Positions 1 through 8,013 of a DNA stretch of 35,116 nt are shown here, piece by piece. Position numbers and translations under genes: made by a program. Numbering within the stretch: the stretch's first letter is position 1; each line of letters starts with the position of its first letter. This stretch comes from Porticoccaceae bacterium (GTDB taxonomy: Bacteria; Pseudomonadota; Gammaproteobacteria; Pseudomonadales; Porticoccaceae), in contig JAPKCN010000003.1 in the NCBI GenBank assembly GCA_028822945.1, positions 1-35,116 of the forward strand, written 5' to 3'. The notes under the pieces were generated by a model. The model was not told where the DNA came from and ran no database searches. It worked only from the letters and a program-made list of their open reading frames with translations.

Positions 1-58
1 CGCCGCTTGAAGCATAGGAAACGTCAACGAGAAGTTTAACGGCTCGGTGTTTTTATAA

Positions 59-77
59 CTGCGGCGGGTGGCCGCAG
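59..77 (+). other. Hairpin in the fpr leader
   Basis: A perfect 7-bp stem (CTGCGGC / GCCGCAG) with a 5-base GGGTG loop lies 23 bases before the fpr start codon. No T-tract follows, so it is not a standard terminator. It may stabilise the mRNA leader or tune translation; that role is inference only. Confidence 0.4.
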
Positions 78-100
78 CAGATGGATAAGATGAGGTAGTT

Positions 101-877
101 ATGGCTGCATTGATGAGCGAGCGCGTCACCAGCGTGCACCACTGGAATGATACTCTGTTTAGTTTTCGCACCACGCGCGATCAAACATTTCGATTTAGAA
201 ATGGGCACTTCACAATGATAGGTCTGCCGGCAAAAGAGGGTCGTCCGTTATTGCGCGCCTACAGTATTGCCAGCGCCAATCACGAGCAAGAATTAGAATT
301 CTTTAGTATCAAGGTACCCGACGGTCCACTGACCGCGGTATTGCAGTTACTCGAGGTCGGCGACGAGGTCTTGATAGGCAAAAAAGCGACCGGCACCTTG
401 ATCCCAGACAACATGTTGCCCGGTAAGACTCTTTACTTAATCAGCACTGGCACCGGTCTTGCGCCTTTTATGAGCATTATTAAGGACCCCGAAATCTACG
501 ATCAATACGACAAGGTGATCCTCACTCATGGGGTGCGCAAAGTGTCTGAGTTGGCATATTCGGACTATATCGAAAAGCAGTTGCCGAATGACGAATTTAT
601 GGGCGAGATAGTGAGTGAAAAGTTACTTTATTACCCCACAGTGACTCGCGAGCCCTATCGAAACCAAGGTAGATTGACCGATCTTGTGCGCACCGGCAAG
701 CTGTTCTTGGACTTGCAAGTGGCGTTTCCGAACCTCGAGGATTCGCGGTTTATGATCTGCGGCGGGCCGAGCATGCTGAAAGAGTTTTGCGCAGTATTAA
801 ACGACAAGGGTTTTGTAGAAGCGCGCAGCGGCCGAATGGGACACTACGTAATCGAACGGGCATTCGTTGAGTCGTAA
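101..877 (+). CDS. fpr: Ferredoxin--NADP reductase
   Basis: FAD-dependent ferredoxin/flavodoxin-NADP(+) oxidoreductase of the cytoplasm, exchanging electrons between NADPH and ferredoxin or flavodoxin. At 258 residues it matches the bacterial FNR length. The FAD-binding RAYS motif is near residues 52-55 (RPLLRAYSIAS), the NADP-binding STGTGLAPF segment follows at about 115-123, and CGGPSML near 220 is the second nucleotide-binding loop. The C-terminal tail ends GHYVIERAFVES, as in subclass members where residues after the catalytic Tyr cover the flavin. The ATG at 101 has a GAGG ribosome binding site at 91-94. It stands alone, convergent with a bacterioferritin-like gene, and an intrinsic terminator follows at 1112. 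In the cell it could supply electrons to the ferredoxin of the ISC operon or to iron release from ferritin; that link is inference. Confidence 0.95.
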   Translation: MAALMSERVTSVHHWNDTLFSFRTTRDQTFRFRNGHFTMIGLPAKEGRPLLRAYSIASANHEQELEFFSIKVPDGPLTAVLQLLEVGDEVLIGKKATGTLIPDNMLPGKTLYLISTGTGLAPFMSIIKDPEIYDQYDKVILTHGVRKVSELAYSDYIEKQLPNDEFMGEIVSEKLLYYPTVTREPYRNQGRLTDLVRTGKLFLDLQVAFPNLEDSRFMICGGPSMLKEFCAVLNDKGFVEARSGRMGHYVIERAFVES

Positions 878-1111
878 AAGCGCCGAGGCGACTACGACGA
901 ATTAAATAAAATCCAACCGACATCCAGGCGGCTAGACGCTTAACCCAAAAAAATATAGTAGCATCACTCAAATGCAAGTGCCCAGGTAGGTTGCTGGATA
1001 ACAAATCCACTAGTCGGCACGTTATGTCGATGGCCGAATTGTCGGTTGCCGGTGTAACCTGCGATACCTTTCAGTCCGCATAGGGCTTTTGCCAGTTAAG
1101 ACCTAGGCACT

Positions 1112-1137
1112 ACCGCGCGTTGGGTGCGGTTGTTTTT
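1112..1137 (+). terminator. Intrinsic terminator after fpr
   Basis: Seven-bp stem with one G-T pair (ACCGCGC / GTGCGGT), loop GTTGG, then TGTTTTT. It is enclosed by an outer perfect 8-bp inverted repeat, CCTAGGCA at 1102-1109 and TGCCTAGG at 1137-1144, whose right arm overlaps the stop codon of the convergent bacterioferritin gene. The T-tract faces the plus strand only, so it should stop fpr transcripts before they run antisense into the next gene. Confidence 0.65.
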
Positions 1138-1139
1138 GC

Positions 1140-1598
1140 CTAGGGTTTAAAGACCTCTATCTCACCGGGACTGCGCAGCATTTTATTAACTTCGTCGAGG
1201 TGCAGCGTTTCAGATGTGATCATCTCCCTTGCATATTCTTCGAGCAGTATCGAATTGCTCGACGTCGCCTGTGCCATAAGTTTATGATACATCTGCAGCA
1301 CACTGCGCTCGTGCGCGAGGCTCTCACGCAAGATGTCACCTATGTCATGCTTTTCCGTTTCGAGCAGCGATCCTATTTTAAGTGACGGGTGGCCGCCCAT
1401 CATGGTGACTAGTTCGCCGGCCCGTTGGGCGTGCGCCAAGCCCTCACTGGCGTTGGCTTTCATCCACTCGACAATCGGTATGCGATTGAAGCCATATACC
1501 ATCAATGCATAGTGTGAGTAACGCACCACACCGGCGAGTTCGGCTTCCATAATCTCGTTGAGAATATCGATAGCCTGCTGGTTATTGGTTTCGTCCAC
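1140..1598 (-). CDS. Bacterioferritin-like ferritin-fold protein
   Basis: Ferritin-like four-helix protein of the bacterioferritin group, expected to bind or store iron in the cytoplasm. Typical carboxylate/histidine iron-site residues are visible: E in EIMEAELAGVVRYSHYAL (helix 1), the E-x2-H motif in ASEGLAHAQ (helix 2), a later LAHERSVLQMYH, and SETLHLDEV near the C-terminus. I place the start at GTG 1598 because AAAGGAG lies 9 bases upstream of it, whereas the in-frame ATG at 1619 (159 residues) has no ribosome binding site of its own; the AAAGGAG falls inside the first codons of that longer version. The shorter form has 152 residues. It converges on fpr and diverges from the DUF3604 gene. 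Whether it binds haem like true Bfr is not clear from sequence. Confidence 0.8.
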   Translation of the reverse strand: MDETNNQQAIDILNEIMEAELAGVVRYSHYALMVYGFNRIPIVEWMKANASEGLAHAQRAGELVTMMGGHPSLKIGSLLETEKHDIGDILRESLAHERSVLQMYHKLMAQATSSNSILLEEYAREMITSETLHLDEVNKMLRSPGEIEVFKP

Positions 1599-1791
1599 GA
1601 GGTTAAACTCCTTTAACATGAGTTGAGTACTGCGCCGCTATCATAACCGATCCAAGCGTCGATAGTGGCGGCTATTGATCATTACGACGCACACGCCGCA
1701 AAGCTTTTTATGAACGCAGCTGTTTACGCCTGTCAATAAAGTCGCTTTAATAACTATGTTTAGAGCGTTGGATCACCAGATGGAGGTGTAA

Positions 1792-3813
1792 ATGCATCTA
1801 CAGCACGTAGTAGTAGGCTCTCGATTATCCGCATTGACACTGGTTTGGCTGTCGCTTCTGGGAATGCTGTGCGCGGGGTATGCAAGTGCCAGTTCTGAAC
1901 GCCAAGCGCCTGAGCCCGAGCAACGTGCTAAGCCGCAACTCCCCATCGCAACAGGCTCTGCGCGGCAACACGCAGTATCCCCAGTGGGCAGTGCATCTAC
2001 CCAACTATATTTTGGTGATACTCATCTGCATACCTCGTATTCGTTTGATGCTTATTTAAATGGTAATCGTACTGCCGATCCGGATACCGCTTATCGCTGG
2101 GCGAAGGGTTATCCGGTAGTGCATCCATACAATCGGGTGCGCGTGCAAATTGGCACGCCGCTGGACTTTTTGGTGGTTGCCGACCACGCTGAAATGCTTG
2201 GGTTAATACGCGCCTTGCACACCGATCAAGCGCGTTTAAAAGATCTCGGCATGCCGGGTAATCTGCGTCGCTGGCTATCGATCAAGCGTCTCAGCTGGGC
2301 GATTGACAACAACGAAGGGCTGGCGTTCTTTGGCCGGTTTTTACCGCCCTCGGCGGCCGACCAGAACCATGGTGACCCAGTAGCCGACGTCAATAACAAT
2401 ATTGATGATGTGACGATATTTGGCGATACCAGTGCAAACGTAAAAACCACCTGGGAGGCGATCATAGCGGCCGCCGAGCGCCATAATCAACCGGGAAAAT
2501 TCACTAGCTTGCTGGGTTGGGAGTGGAGTTCAGTGCCCACTGGTGCCAATTTACACCGCGTTGTGGTGACCCCAGATGGCGCCGATGTGGCGCGTCAATA
2601 TAGTCCCTATGGATCCGACAAAAGTCAGTATCCGGAGGATCTGTGGAGCTGGCTCGAAACCACTAGCGAGCGCACTGGCGGGCGTTTTATGGCGATTCCG
2701 CACAACTCAAATATTTCCAAGGGCTATATGTTCGCCAAGACTACTGTGGCCGGTATCGCTATTGATGCTGACTATGCCCGCCGGCGCATGCGCTGGGAGC
2801 CGATTGTCGAGGTGACCCAAATTAAAGGTGACAGCGAGACCCGTAGCCGCTTTTCACCTGATGACGAGTTCGCCGAATTTGAAACCTTTGCGCATTATAT
2901 ACAGACCGACGAGGATCAGTTTATCGATTACGCCGCCGACTATGTGCGTCCTGCGCTTAAAAACGGCCTTGGTCTTGCCGACCGCATCGGTGCCAATCCG
3001 TTTAAATTTGGTCTGATCGGCTCGAGCGATTCGCACTCCGGATTGGCGGCGGTCGAGGAAGACAACTTTTGGGGTAAGATGGGCTTGGACTCCACTCCGG
3101 AAAATAAAACTCGCTCTGCCAATAGCCCGGTGGCTTTTGATGGTTGGGACATGTCGGCGTCTGGTTTAGCGGCGGTTTGGTCTACGGAAAACACGCGCGA
3201 GGCACTTTACGCTGCATTCCAGCGTAAAGAGGTCTACGCCACCACTGGGCCGCGCCTGCGGGTGCAGTTGTTTGCCGGCTGGCACTTTCCCGTTGATGCG
3301 GCGACATCGCGGGCGTTTGCCGAGATTGGCTATCGTCTCGGTGTGCCGATGGGCGCAGATCTGATCGCGGCTGCGGACTCCGACAACACCGACGCACCAG
3401 AATTTTTGGTGAGTGCAGTTAAGGACCCACGCGGAGCTAATTTGGACCGTATTCAAATCGTCAAAGGCTGGCTCGACGCGCGGGGCAATGCCCAAGAGCG
3501 GGTTTATAACGTTGCCTGGTCGGATGGACGGACTATCGATGCGCTGGGTGCTCTGCCGGCGGTCGGCAACAGTGTCGATGTAAGTCGCGCGCGCTACAGC
3601 AACACCATCGGCGCGGCGGAGCTGTCGGTGCGTTGGATCGACCCACGTTTTGATCCAGCACAGCGCGCCTTTTACTATGCTCGGGTGTTGCAAATACCGA
3701 CCCCGCGGAGCGCGCTGTTCGATGCTCTAGCGCTAGGTTTATCGGCACCGCCCAAGGGGTCATCGACCCTCCAGGAACGCGCTTACACGTCGCCAATTTG
3801 GTATCAGCCCTAA
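1792..3813 (+). CDS. DUF3604 protein, secreted PHP-like metal hydrolase candidate
   Basis: Large (673 residues) exported protein of the DUF3604 family. The N-terminus has a hydrophobic stretch (about residues 13-32) ending ASA, read as a signal peptide, so it probably acts in the periplasm. Metal-binding motifs of PHP-type phosphoesterases are visible: GDTHLHTSYSFDA near 85-97, DFLVVADHAEMLGL near 125-138, IPHNSN near 302 and GSSDSHSGL near 410-418. These His/Asp clusters suggest a multinuclear metal centre and hydrolase activity, but the substrate is unknown for the family. GGAGGTG at 1780-1786 supports the ATG at 1792. A parvulin-type isomerase and a HupE/UreJ membrane protein follow on the same strand after a 260-bp AT-rich gap; I infer a functional group, with the isomerase as a possible folding helper. 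Confidence 0.85.
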   Translation: MHLQHVVVGSRLSALTLVWLSLLGMLCAGYASASSERQAPEPEQRAKPQLPIATGSARQHAVSPVGSASTQLYFGDTHLHTSYSFDAYLNGNRTADPDTAYRWAKGYPVVHPYNRVRVQIGTPLDFLVVADHAEMLGLIRALHTDQARLKDLGMPGNLRRWLSIKRLSWAIDNNEGLAFFGRFLPPSAADQNHGDPVADVNNNIDDVTIFGDTSANVKTTWEAIIAAAERHNQPGKFTSLLGWEWSSVPTGANLHRVVVTPDGADVARQYSPYGSDKSQYPEDLWSWLETTSERTGGRFMAIPHNSNISKGYMFAKTTVAGIAIDADYARRRMRWEPIVEVTQIKGDSETRSRFSPDDEFAEFETFAHYIQTDEDQFIDYAADYVRPALKNGLGLADRIGANPFKFGLIGSSDSHSGLAAVEEDNFWGKMGLDSTPENKTRSANSPVAFDGWDMSASGLAAVWSTENTREALYAAFQRKEVYATTGPRLRVQLFAGWHFPVDAATSRAFAEIGYRLGVPMGADLIAAADSDNTDAPEFLVSAVKDPRGANLDRIQIVKGWLDARGNAQERVYNVAWSDGRTIDALGALPAVGNSVDVSRARYSNTIGAAELSVRWIDPRFDPAQRAFYYARVLQIPTPRSALFDALALGLSAPPKGSSTLQERAYTSPIWYQP

Positions 3814-4073
3814 TCGCCGAAAACTTCGAGTGCGCTCAGCGTGCGATAGTAAGAGCACATCAAACTAACGAGTATAAAAATTAGATTGTCAGCGTGAGGG
3901 TAATACAGAAAGTGTAGAAGCGTAAAAATAAGACTAAGAGTACCAAAAAGATAATAACTAAATTAAGCCAGCAGAGCCTGTTGCACGCTCTAGTATCCTT
4001 ACCATGGTGTGAGTTTATAAGCCTCGATAGGTATACAGACATGGCTTTTAAATCGAGGTATTTTGGAGTTTTG

Positions 4074-4952
4074 ATGAAAAAAATATTTGCTGAGCCGCTA
4101 TTACAGTTTTTATTGCTGGGGTTAGTTTTGTTTGTTGCAGCGCGCGCGCTACTGCCGCCAGATGCGATCGACGATCGCTACCTAATTATTGTCGACGAAG
4201 GCAAATTGCTTAATTTTATGCAAACTCAAGCGAAGACTTTTCAGCCGCAACAGGCTGCTGCCGCGCTGACCAATATGAGTGCCAAAGACCGCCAGCGACT
4301 AGTCCATGATTACAGTCGCGGCGAGATGTTGTTGCGCGAGGCTATGGCCTTGCAATTGGATCGCAACGACGAAATCATACGCCGTCGATTAATCCAAAAA
4401 ATGGAGTATATTGCGCAGGGATTCTACGACGAGTTAGCGCCTCCAACCGAGACTCAACTGCGAGATTATTTTGGCGAAAACCGCGAGGACTATCGCCGAC
4501 CGGCCGAGGCCACATTTACCCATGTGTTTGTCAGTTTTGAGGGCCGCGATCCAGCTATAGCCGAACATCAGGCGCTGAACCTACTGCTCAAATTGCGTCA
4601 ACAGCAGGTGCCGTTTGAGCAGTCGGGGGGGTTTGGCGAACGTTTTTTGTACAATCGCAATTACGCTGAGCGCAACGACGGCGAAATCAATAGTCACTTT
4701 GGCGATGATTTTGGTCTACAACTATTTGCCTTGCAACCGGCGGTCGACTGGCAGGGGCCGATTCGGTCTGCTTATGGCTATCATCTGGTGCTGCTAAAAA
4801 AGCGCTCGCTAAGCGCCATTCCGGCGTTTGAGCAGGTTGTAGGCGCGGTACTTGCAGATACCCAGCGAAAGCAACAACGACAAATTAAACGCGATGCTAT
4901 TGCCGAAATGATGTCGCAGTATCGGGTTGTTGAACGAGATTCAAGTCGATGA
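4074..4952 (+). CDS. Parvulin-type peptidyl-prolyl isomerase, membrane anchored
   Basis: Periplasm-facing PpiC/SurA-like folding factor. The chosen ATG at 4074 (292 residues) has GGAG five bases upstream and begins with MKK followed by one hydrophobic segment (about 9-25), a signal anchor; an in-frame upstream ATG at 3981 lacks a ribosome binding site and would bury this segment. Residues about 125-235 form the parvulin rotamase domain: THVFVSFEG at its start and GPIRSAYGYHLVLL at its end, the usual G-x-hydrophobic-S-xx-G-xH signature. Its stop overlaps the start of the HupE-like gene by 4 bases (ATGA), so the two are translationally coupled. Together with the upstream DUF3604 gene it forms a group; I infer it assists folding of one of these exported neighbours. 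Confidence 0.85.
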   Translation: MKKIFAEPLLQFLLLGLVLFVAARALLPPDAIDDRYLIIVDEGKLLNFMQTQAKTFQPQQAAAALTNMSAKDRQRLVHDYSRGEMLLREAMALQLDRNDEIIRRRLIQKMEYIAQGFYDELAPPTETQLRDYFGENREDYRRPAEATFTHVFVSFEGRDPAIAEHQALNLLLKLRQQQVPFEQSGGFGERFLYNRNYAERNDGEINSHFGDDFGLQLFALQPAVDWQGPIRSAYGYHLVLLKKRSLSAIPAFEQVVGAVLADTQRKQQRQIKRDAIAEMMSQYRVVERDSSR

Positions 4953-6103
4953 TCAATGCTCTGCGTGCGCTATTGGCGATCATATTGTTTTGGGTCTGCA
5001 CCAGTTGGGGTCACGAGGGCCGCCCGGTCTACGTAGAGGTGCAGCAGCAGGCGGTCGACAGCTATCGACTCAAATGGAAGATCCCGCCGGTGATGCCAGC
5101 TGGGGAGGAGCCGCTCATCAGTTTGATAGGCAGCGCTTGTGAGTCGCGCTTGCCGATAGCCAACAGGCTCGATGGCGGTTTGGGCGGTATCGACCAGCTA
5201 CCGCAGCCGCGTCGTGCTGGACTTATCGGACGTCTGGACTATCGCTGCGCAGCTAATGTTACCGATTTGGCGGTCAATATCGCCTATCCGAGAACTAATC
5301 CGGCGCTCACATCACTGGTAATTTTCAGCCCTTTGCAAGCCAGCCCAAAGCAGATTTTTTCTAGCCCCGAGCGCGTCACAGTGCCGCTGCTGGCGGATAT
5401 AAGTGGTGGTGAGGTGGCGCGTCAGTATACTCAGGCGGGCATTAAACATATTCTCAGTGGTTACGATCATCTGGCTTTTGTACTGTGTTTGATGATGATC
5501 GCGGGCAATATTCGACGGCTGCTGTTGACCGTTAGCGGCTTTACCCTAGCTCACTCGGTCACCTTGAGCTTGGCGACGCTCGACTGGGTGAGGCTTCCCA
5601 GCGTGCTGGTCGAGACGCTCATTGCGCTGAGTATCCTGCTGTTGGCGGTAGAACTTCACCGGCATATTCTCGGTCGACGCGCCGATATTAGCGGCGACTT
5701 AGATTTGCATGCCGACGTGATTGAGGGCATAGATAGCCGTGTTGTGCAGTCGCCCAAGAGCTTCGACGAGGCGCTGTTAGAGCACAATGCGCCGAGTTTT
5801 ACCTGGCGCTATCCAATTTTGACCGCGGCTTTATTTGGTTTGTTGCACGGCTTTGGTTTTGCCTCGGTACTTCAGGGCCTAGGTCTTCCCGACGACCTTG
5901 TGGTGCCGGCGCTTTTATTCTTTAATCTCGGCGTCGAACTGGGCCAGTTAGCATTTATTGCGTTGGTGTTGGTGCTAGTTACAATCGCCTGGCGCGGCAG
6001 TAGCATCTTGCAGGCGCACTCACACCATGCGCAAGGGCTAGTTATCTACGCCCTTGGTGGCACCAGTGCACTGTGGTTGATCGAGCGGCTAGCAGCCTGG
6101 TAG
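4949..6103 (+). CDS. HupE/UreJ family membrane protein
   Basis: Integral inner-membrane protein of the HupE/UreJ family, whose members are linked to nickel or other metal traffic; the ligand here is not known. The 384-residue protein has a cleavable-looking signal peptide (1-21), a soluble N-terminal domain of about 140 residues, and a C-terminal membrane part with the family's histidine-bearing helices: SGYDHLAFVL (near 170), FTLAHSVTLSLA (near 196) and GLLHGFGFASVLQGLG (near 295). A charged hydrophilic loop (about 235-280) separates the helices into two groups. The start overlaps the parvulin gene by 4 bases. In canonical urease or hydrogenase loci this family neighbours those enzymes; neither is here, so the DUF3604 protein is the more likely partner, by inference. 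Confidence 0.85.
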   Translation: MINALRALLAIILFWVCTSWGHEGRPVYVEVQQQAVDSYRLKWKIPPVMPAGEEPLISLIGSACESRLPIANRLDGGLGGIDQLPQPRRAGLIGRLDYRCAANVTDLAVNIAYPRTNPALTSLVIFSPLQASPKQIFSSPERVTVPLLADISGGEVARQYTQAGIKHILSGYDHLAFVLCLMMIAGNIRRLLLTVSGFTLAHSVTLSLATLDWVRLPSVLVETLIALSILLLAVELHRHILGRRADISGDLDLHADVIEGIDSRVVQSPKSFDEALLEHNAPSFTWRYPILTAALFGLLHGFGFASVLQGLGLPDDLVVPALLFFNLGVELGQLAFIALVLVLVTIAWRGSSILQAHSHHAQGLVIYALGGTSALWLIERLAAW

Positions 6104-6199
6104 GGGTTGCCGAATCACTAGCATTATTGTCTACCAAAGGATGCTGGCAGAGATGGGTCGACAGGTGTTAATTGGCGATGGGTCTGAAGGGCTAATGTG

Positions 6200-7003
6200 C
6201 TAGCGCAGGTGACCGAGATATTTTCTAACGACTTGCAGACTTGGCTTAAATAGCTTGGGAGTGCTCGCCAGTATGTGGCCGTTGTCGAGAAACGCCTCGC
6301 CGCCCTGAAAATCGCTGACCATGCCGCCAGCTTCGCGCACCAGTAAGGCTCCGGCGGCAATGTCCCAAGGTTTTAAGTGCATTTCCCAGAACACATCCAT
6401 GCGTCCAGCGGCGACATAGGCCAGATCGAGCGAGGCCACACCAAGACGTCGGATGCCCGCTGAATTATTGGCAAATTCGTGCATCGATCGCAAATAGCCG
6501 CTCATGTCGTCAAACGCCGGGGGGCTAAATGGAATGCCGGTAGCATAGAGTGCACCGTCTTCGGCGAGACGCCCAGAGACTCGAATGCGCCTGCCATTGA
6601 GCATTGAACCGCGACCGCGACTAGCGGTAAATTCCTCACGTTTAAACGGCTCCAAAACGACAGCATGTTCGAGTTTTCCCTTGATCTGGCAGGCTATCGA
6701 GACCGCCACATGGGGAATGCCACGGACAAAATTAGTGGTCCCATCTAGCGGGTCGATAATCCACTCGACGTCACTCTCTAGATTGCCGCTGAGGCCGCCC
6801 TCTTCGCCGCGAAAGCTGTGGTCGGGATAGGCTTTGGAGAGATGGTAGATGATCGATTCTTCTGAGCGGCGGTCTACTTCGGTGACAAAATCGTGGCGGC
6901 CCTTTTCGTCGACCTTGACCAGGTCGAGATTGTCAGCGGCTTTTACGATCATTTCTCCCGCGTCGCGCGCAGCGCGCAGGGCAATGTTGCACATGGGTTG
7001 CAT
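6200..7003 (-). CDS. suhB: Inositol-1-monophosphatase SuhB
   Basis: Mg-dependent phosphatase hydrolysing inositol-1-phosphate; in enterobacteria SuhB also acts in rRNA transcription antitermination. The 267 residues match the family. Visible motifs: FRGEEGG (64-70, metal ligand Glu), WIIDPLDGTTNF (81-92, the signature with metal and phosphate ligands) and KPWDIAAGALLVREAGG (211-227, second signature). The N-terminus MQPMCNIALRAARDAG aligns with E. coli SuhB at the same start. It is divergent from trmJ, with a 134-bp gap holding the promoters of both, and convergent with the HupE-like gene. The suhB/trmJ pairing upstream of the ISC operon is the familiar gammaproteobacterial order. Confidence 0.95.
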   Translation of the reverse strand: MQPMCNIALRAARDAGEMIVKAADNLDLVKVDEKGRHDFVTEVDRRSEESIIYHLSKAYPDHSFRGEEGGLSGNLESDVEWIIDPLDGTTNFVRGIPHVAVSIACQIKGKLEHAVVLEPFKREEFTASRGRGSMLNGRRIRVSGRLAEDGALYATGIPFSPPAFDDMSGYLRSMHEFANNSAGIRRLGVASLDLAYVAAGRMDVFWEMHLKPWDIAAGALLVREAGGMVSDFQGGEAFLDNGHILASTPKLFKPSLQVVRKYLGHLR

Positions 7004-7037
7004 AGCTATGATCCAGGACGCTCGATAATGTGCCGCA

Positions 7038-7068
7038 TTGTACCAGAGAACCTTGAGTCTGCTACACT
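7038..7068 (+). promoter_or_regulatory. Candidate trmJ promoter with extended -10
   Basis: TTGTAC (7038-7043) and TACACT (7063-7068) are separated by 19 bases, longer than ideal, but TGC directly before the -10 gives an extended -10 element, which can compensate. Position 70 bases before the trmJ start is suitable. The resulting leader contains an inverted repeat, GCGCC / GGCGC, at about 7071-7091. Confidence 0.4.
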
Positions 7069-7137
7069 ACGCGCCGCGCTAATTTTGGCGCATTCCAGAG
7101 CGCGTAAATGCGCCCATTTTGCCGCGAGGGGTCGAAG

Positions 7138-7887
7138 GTGTCGGAGCACAATCAGCGCGAAAATATTCGCATCGTACTGGTCAATACCAGCCACCCCGGA
7201 AATATCGGCGGCGCGGCGCGGGCTATGAAAAATATGGATCTCGACCAACTCTATCTGGTGCAGCCACGCGAGTATCCGGCACCGCGAGCGGTGTGGCGCG
7301 CGGCAGGCGCGCGCGATGTGCTCGACAAAGTCAAAGTGGTCGACAGTGTCGACCAAGCGATCGAGGGCTGCGGTCTGGTGATAGGGACCAGTGCTCGCGA
7401 GCGCAGGATTCCGTGGCCGCTGATCGACCCGCGCCGATGCGGCGAGCGCATCTGGAACGAGGCCAGCAGTCATCCCACCGCGCTGTTATTCGGCCGTGAG
7501 GACCGCGGTCTGACCAATGACGAGTTGCAAAAGTGTCACTACCATGTCCATATTCCGGCCAATCCCGAATACAGTTCACTGAATTTGGCCACCGCAGTGC
7601 AAGTTTTGGCGTATGAGATACGTATGGCGCAACTGGCTGCTCCAGACGGCAAATTGCCGGGCTATAGCGACTGGGATCAACCGCCGGTGACGGCTGAAAA
7701 TCTCGAGCGCTTTCACTCACATTTACAACGGACGATGACCGACATTGGGTTTTATGACCCGGAAAACCCCAAGCAATTGATCACTCGTATGCGCCGGCTA
7801 TTCAATCGCGTCAGACTCGATGAAATGGAAGTCTCGATACTGCGTGGTCTGCTCTCTGCGGTGCAGCGTATAGTTAGTAAGAGCTAG
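7138..7887 (+). CDS. trmJ: tRNA (cytidine/uridine-2'-O)-methyltransferase TrmJ
   Basis: SPOUT-class SAM-dependent methyltransferase that 2'-O-methylates position 32 of tRNAs. Three SPOUT motifs are plain: NTSHPGNIGGAARAMKNM near the N-terminus, ALLFGREDRGLTNDEL in the middle, and IPANPEYSSLNLATAVQVL forming the knotted SAM site. I choose GTG 7138 (249 residues) because GAGGGG sits 6 bases upstream and the protein then begins right before the conserved IRIVLVNTSHPGN; an in-frame ATG at 7108 adds ten unconserved residues. The gene lies between suhB and the ISC operon, with a cysE gene, which is often next, not present. Transcription likely starts at the extended -10 at 7063. Confidence 0.93.
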   Translation: MSEHNQRENIRIVLVNTSHPGNIGGAARAMKNMDLDQLYLVQPREYPAPRAVWRAAGARDVLDKVKVVDSVDQAIEGCGLVIGTSARERRIPWPLIDPRRCGERIWNEASSHPTALLFGREDRGLTNDELQKCHYHVHIPANPEYSSLNLATAVQVLAYEIRMAQLAAPDGKLPGYSDWDQPPVTAENLERFHSHLQRTMTDIGFYDPENPKQLITRMRRLFNRVRLDEMEVSILRGLLSAVQRIVSKS

Positions 7888-7919
7888 ATTTTTCGCGGCC
7901 TGAACACCATATGTGTCAC

Positions 7920-7948
7920 TTGACTAAAACGCGCTGCTATTAGATACT
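7920..7948 (+). promoter_or_regulatory. ISC operon promoter (ancestral iscR promoter)
   Basis: TTGACT (7920-7925), 17-base spacer, GATACT (7943-7948): a good sigma-70 promoter 66 bases before the decayed iscR start. In E. coli, IscR represses its own operon from sites overlapping this promoter. The segment CTATTAGATACTAGTC around the -10 contains a short inverted CTA..TAG pattern that could be a leftover operator, though I cannot show it fits the type 1 consensus. It probably still drives iscS onwards. Confidence 0.5.
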
Positions 7949-8013
7949 AGTCATCTTCAAACAGCTTCGTAAGATCACCTGCATGACAGTACCAAATGGC
8001 GAGGAAAGTCGCT

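Noticed and set aside
1..39. Tail of an upstream plus-strand gene (basic 12-codon stretch ending TAA at 37-39)
   Set aside because: Too short to tell from chance; any random sequence has such a stop-terminated stretch.
3166..3693. 175-residue open frame on the minus strand
   Set aside because: Antisense to the DUF3604 gene; no domain or ribosome binding site.
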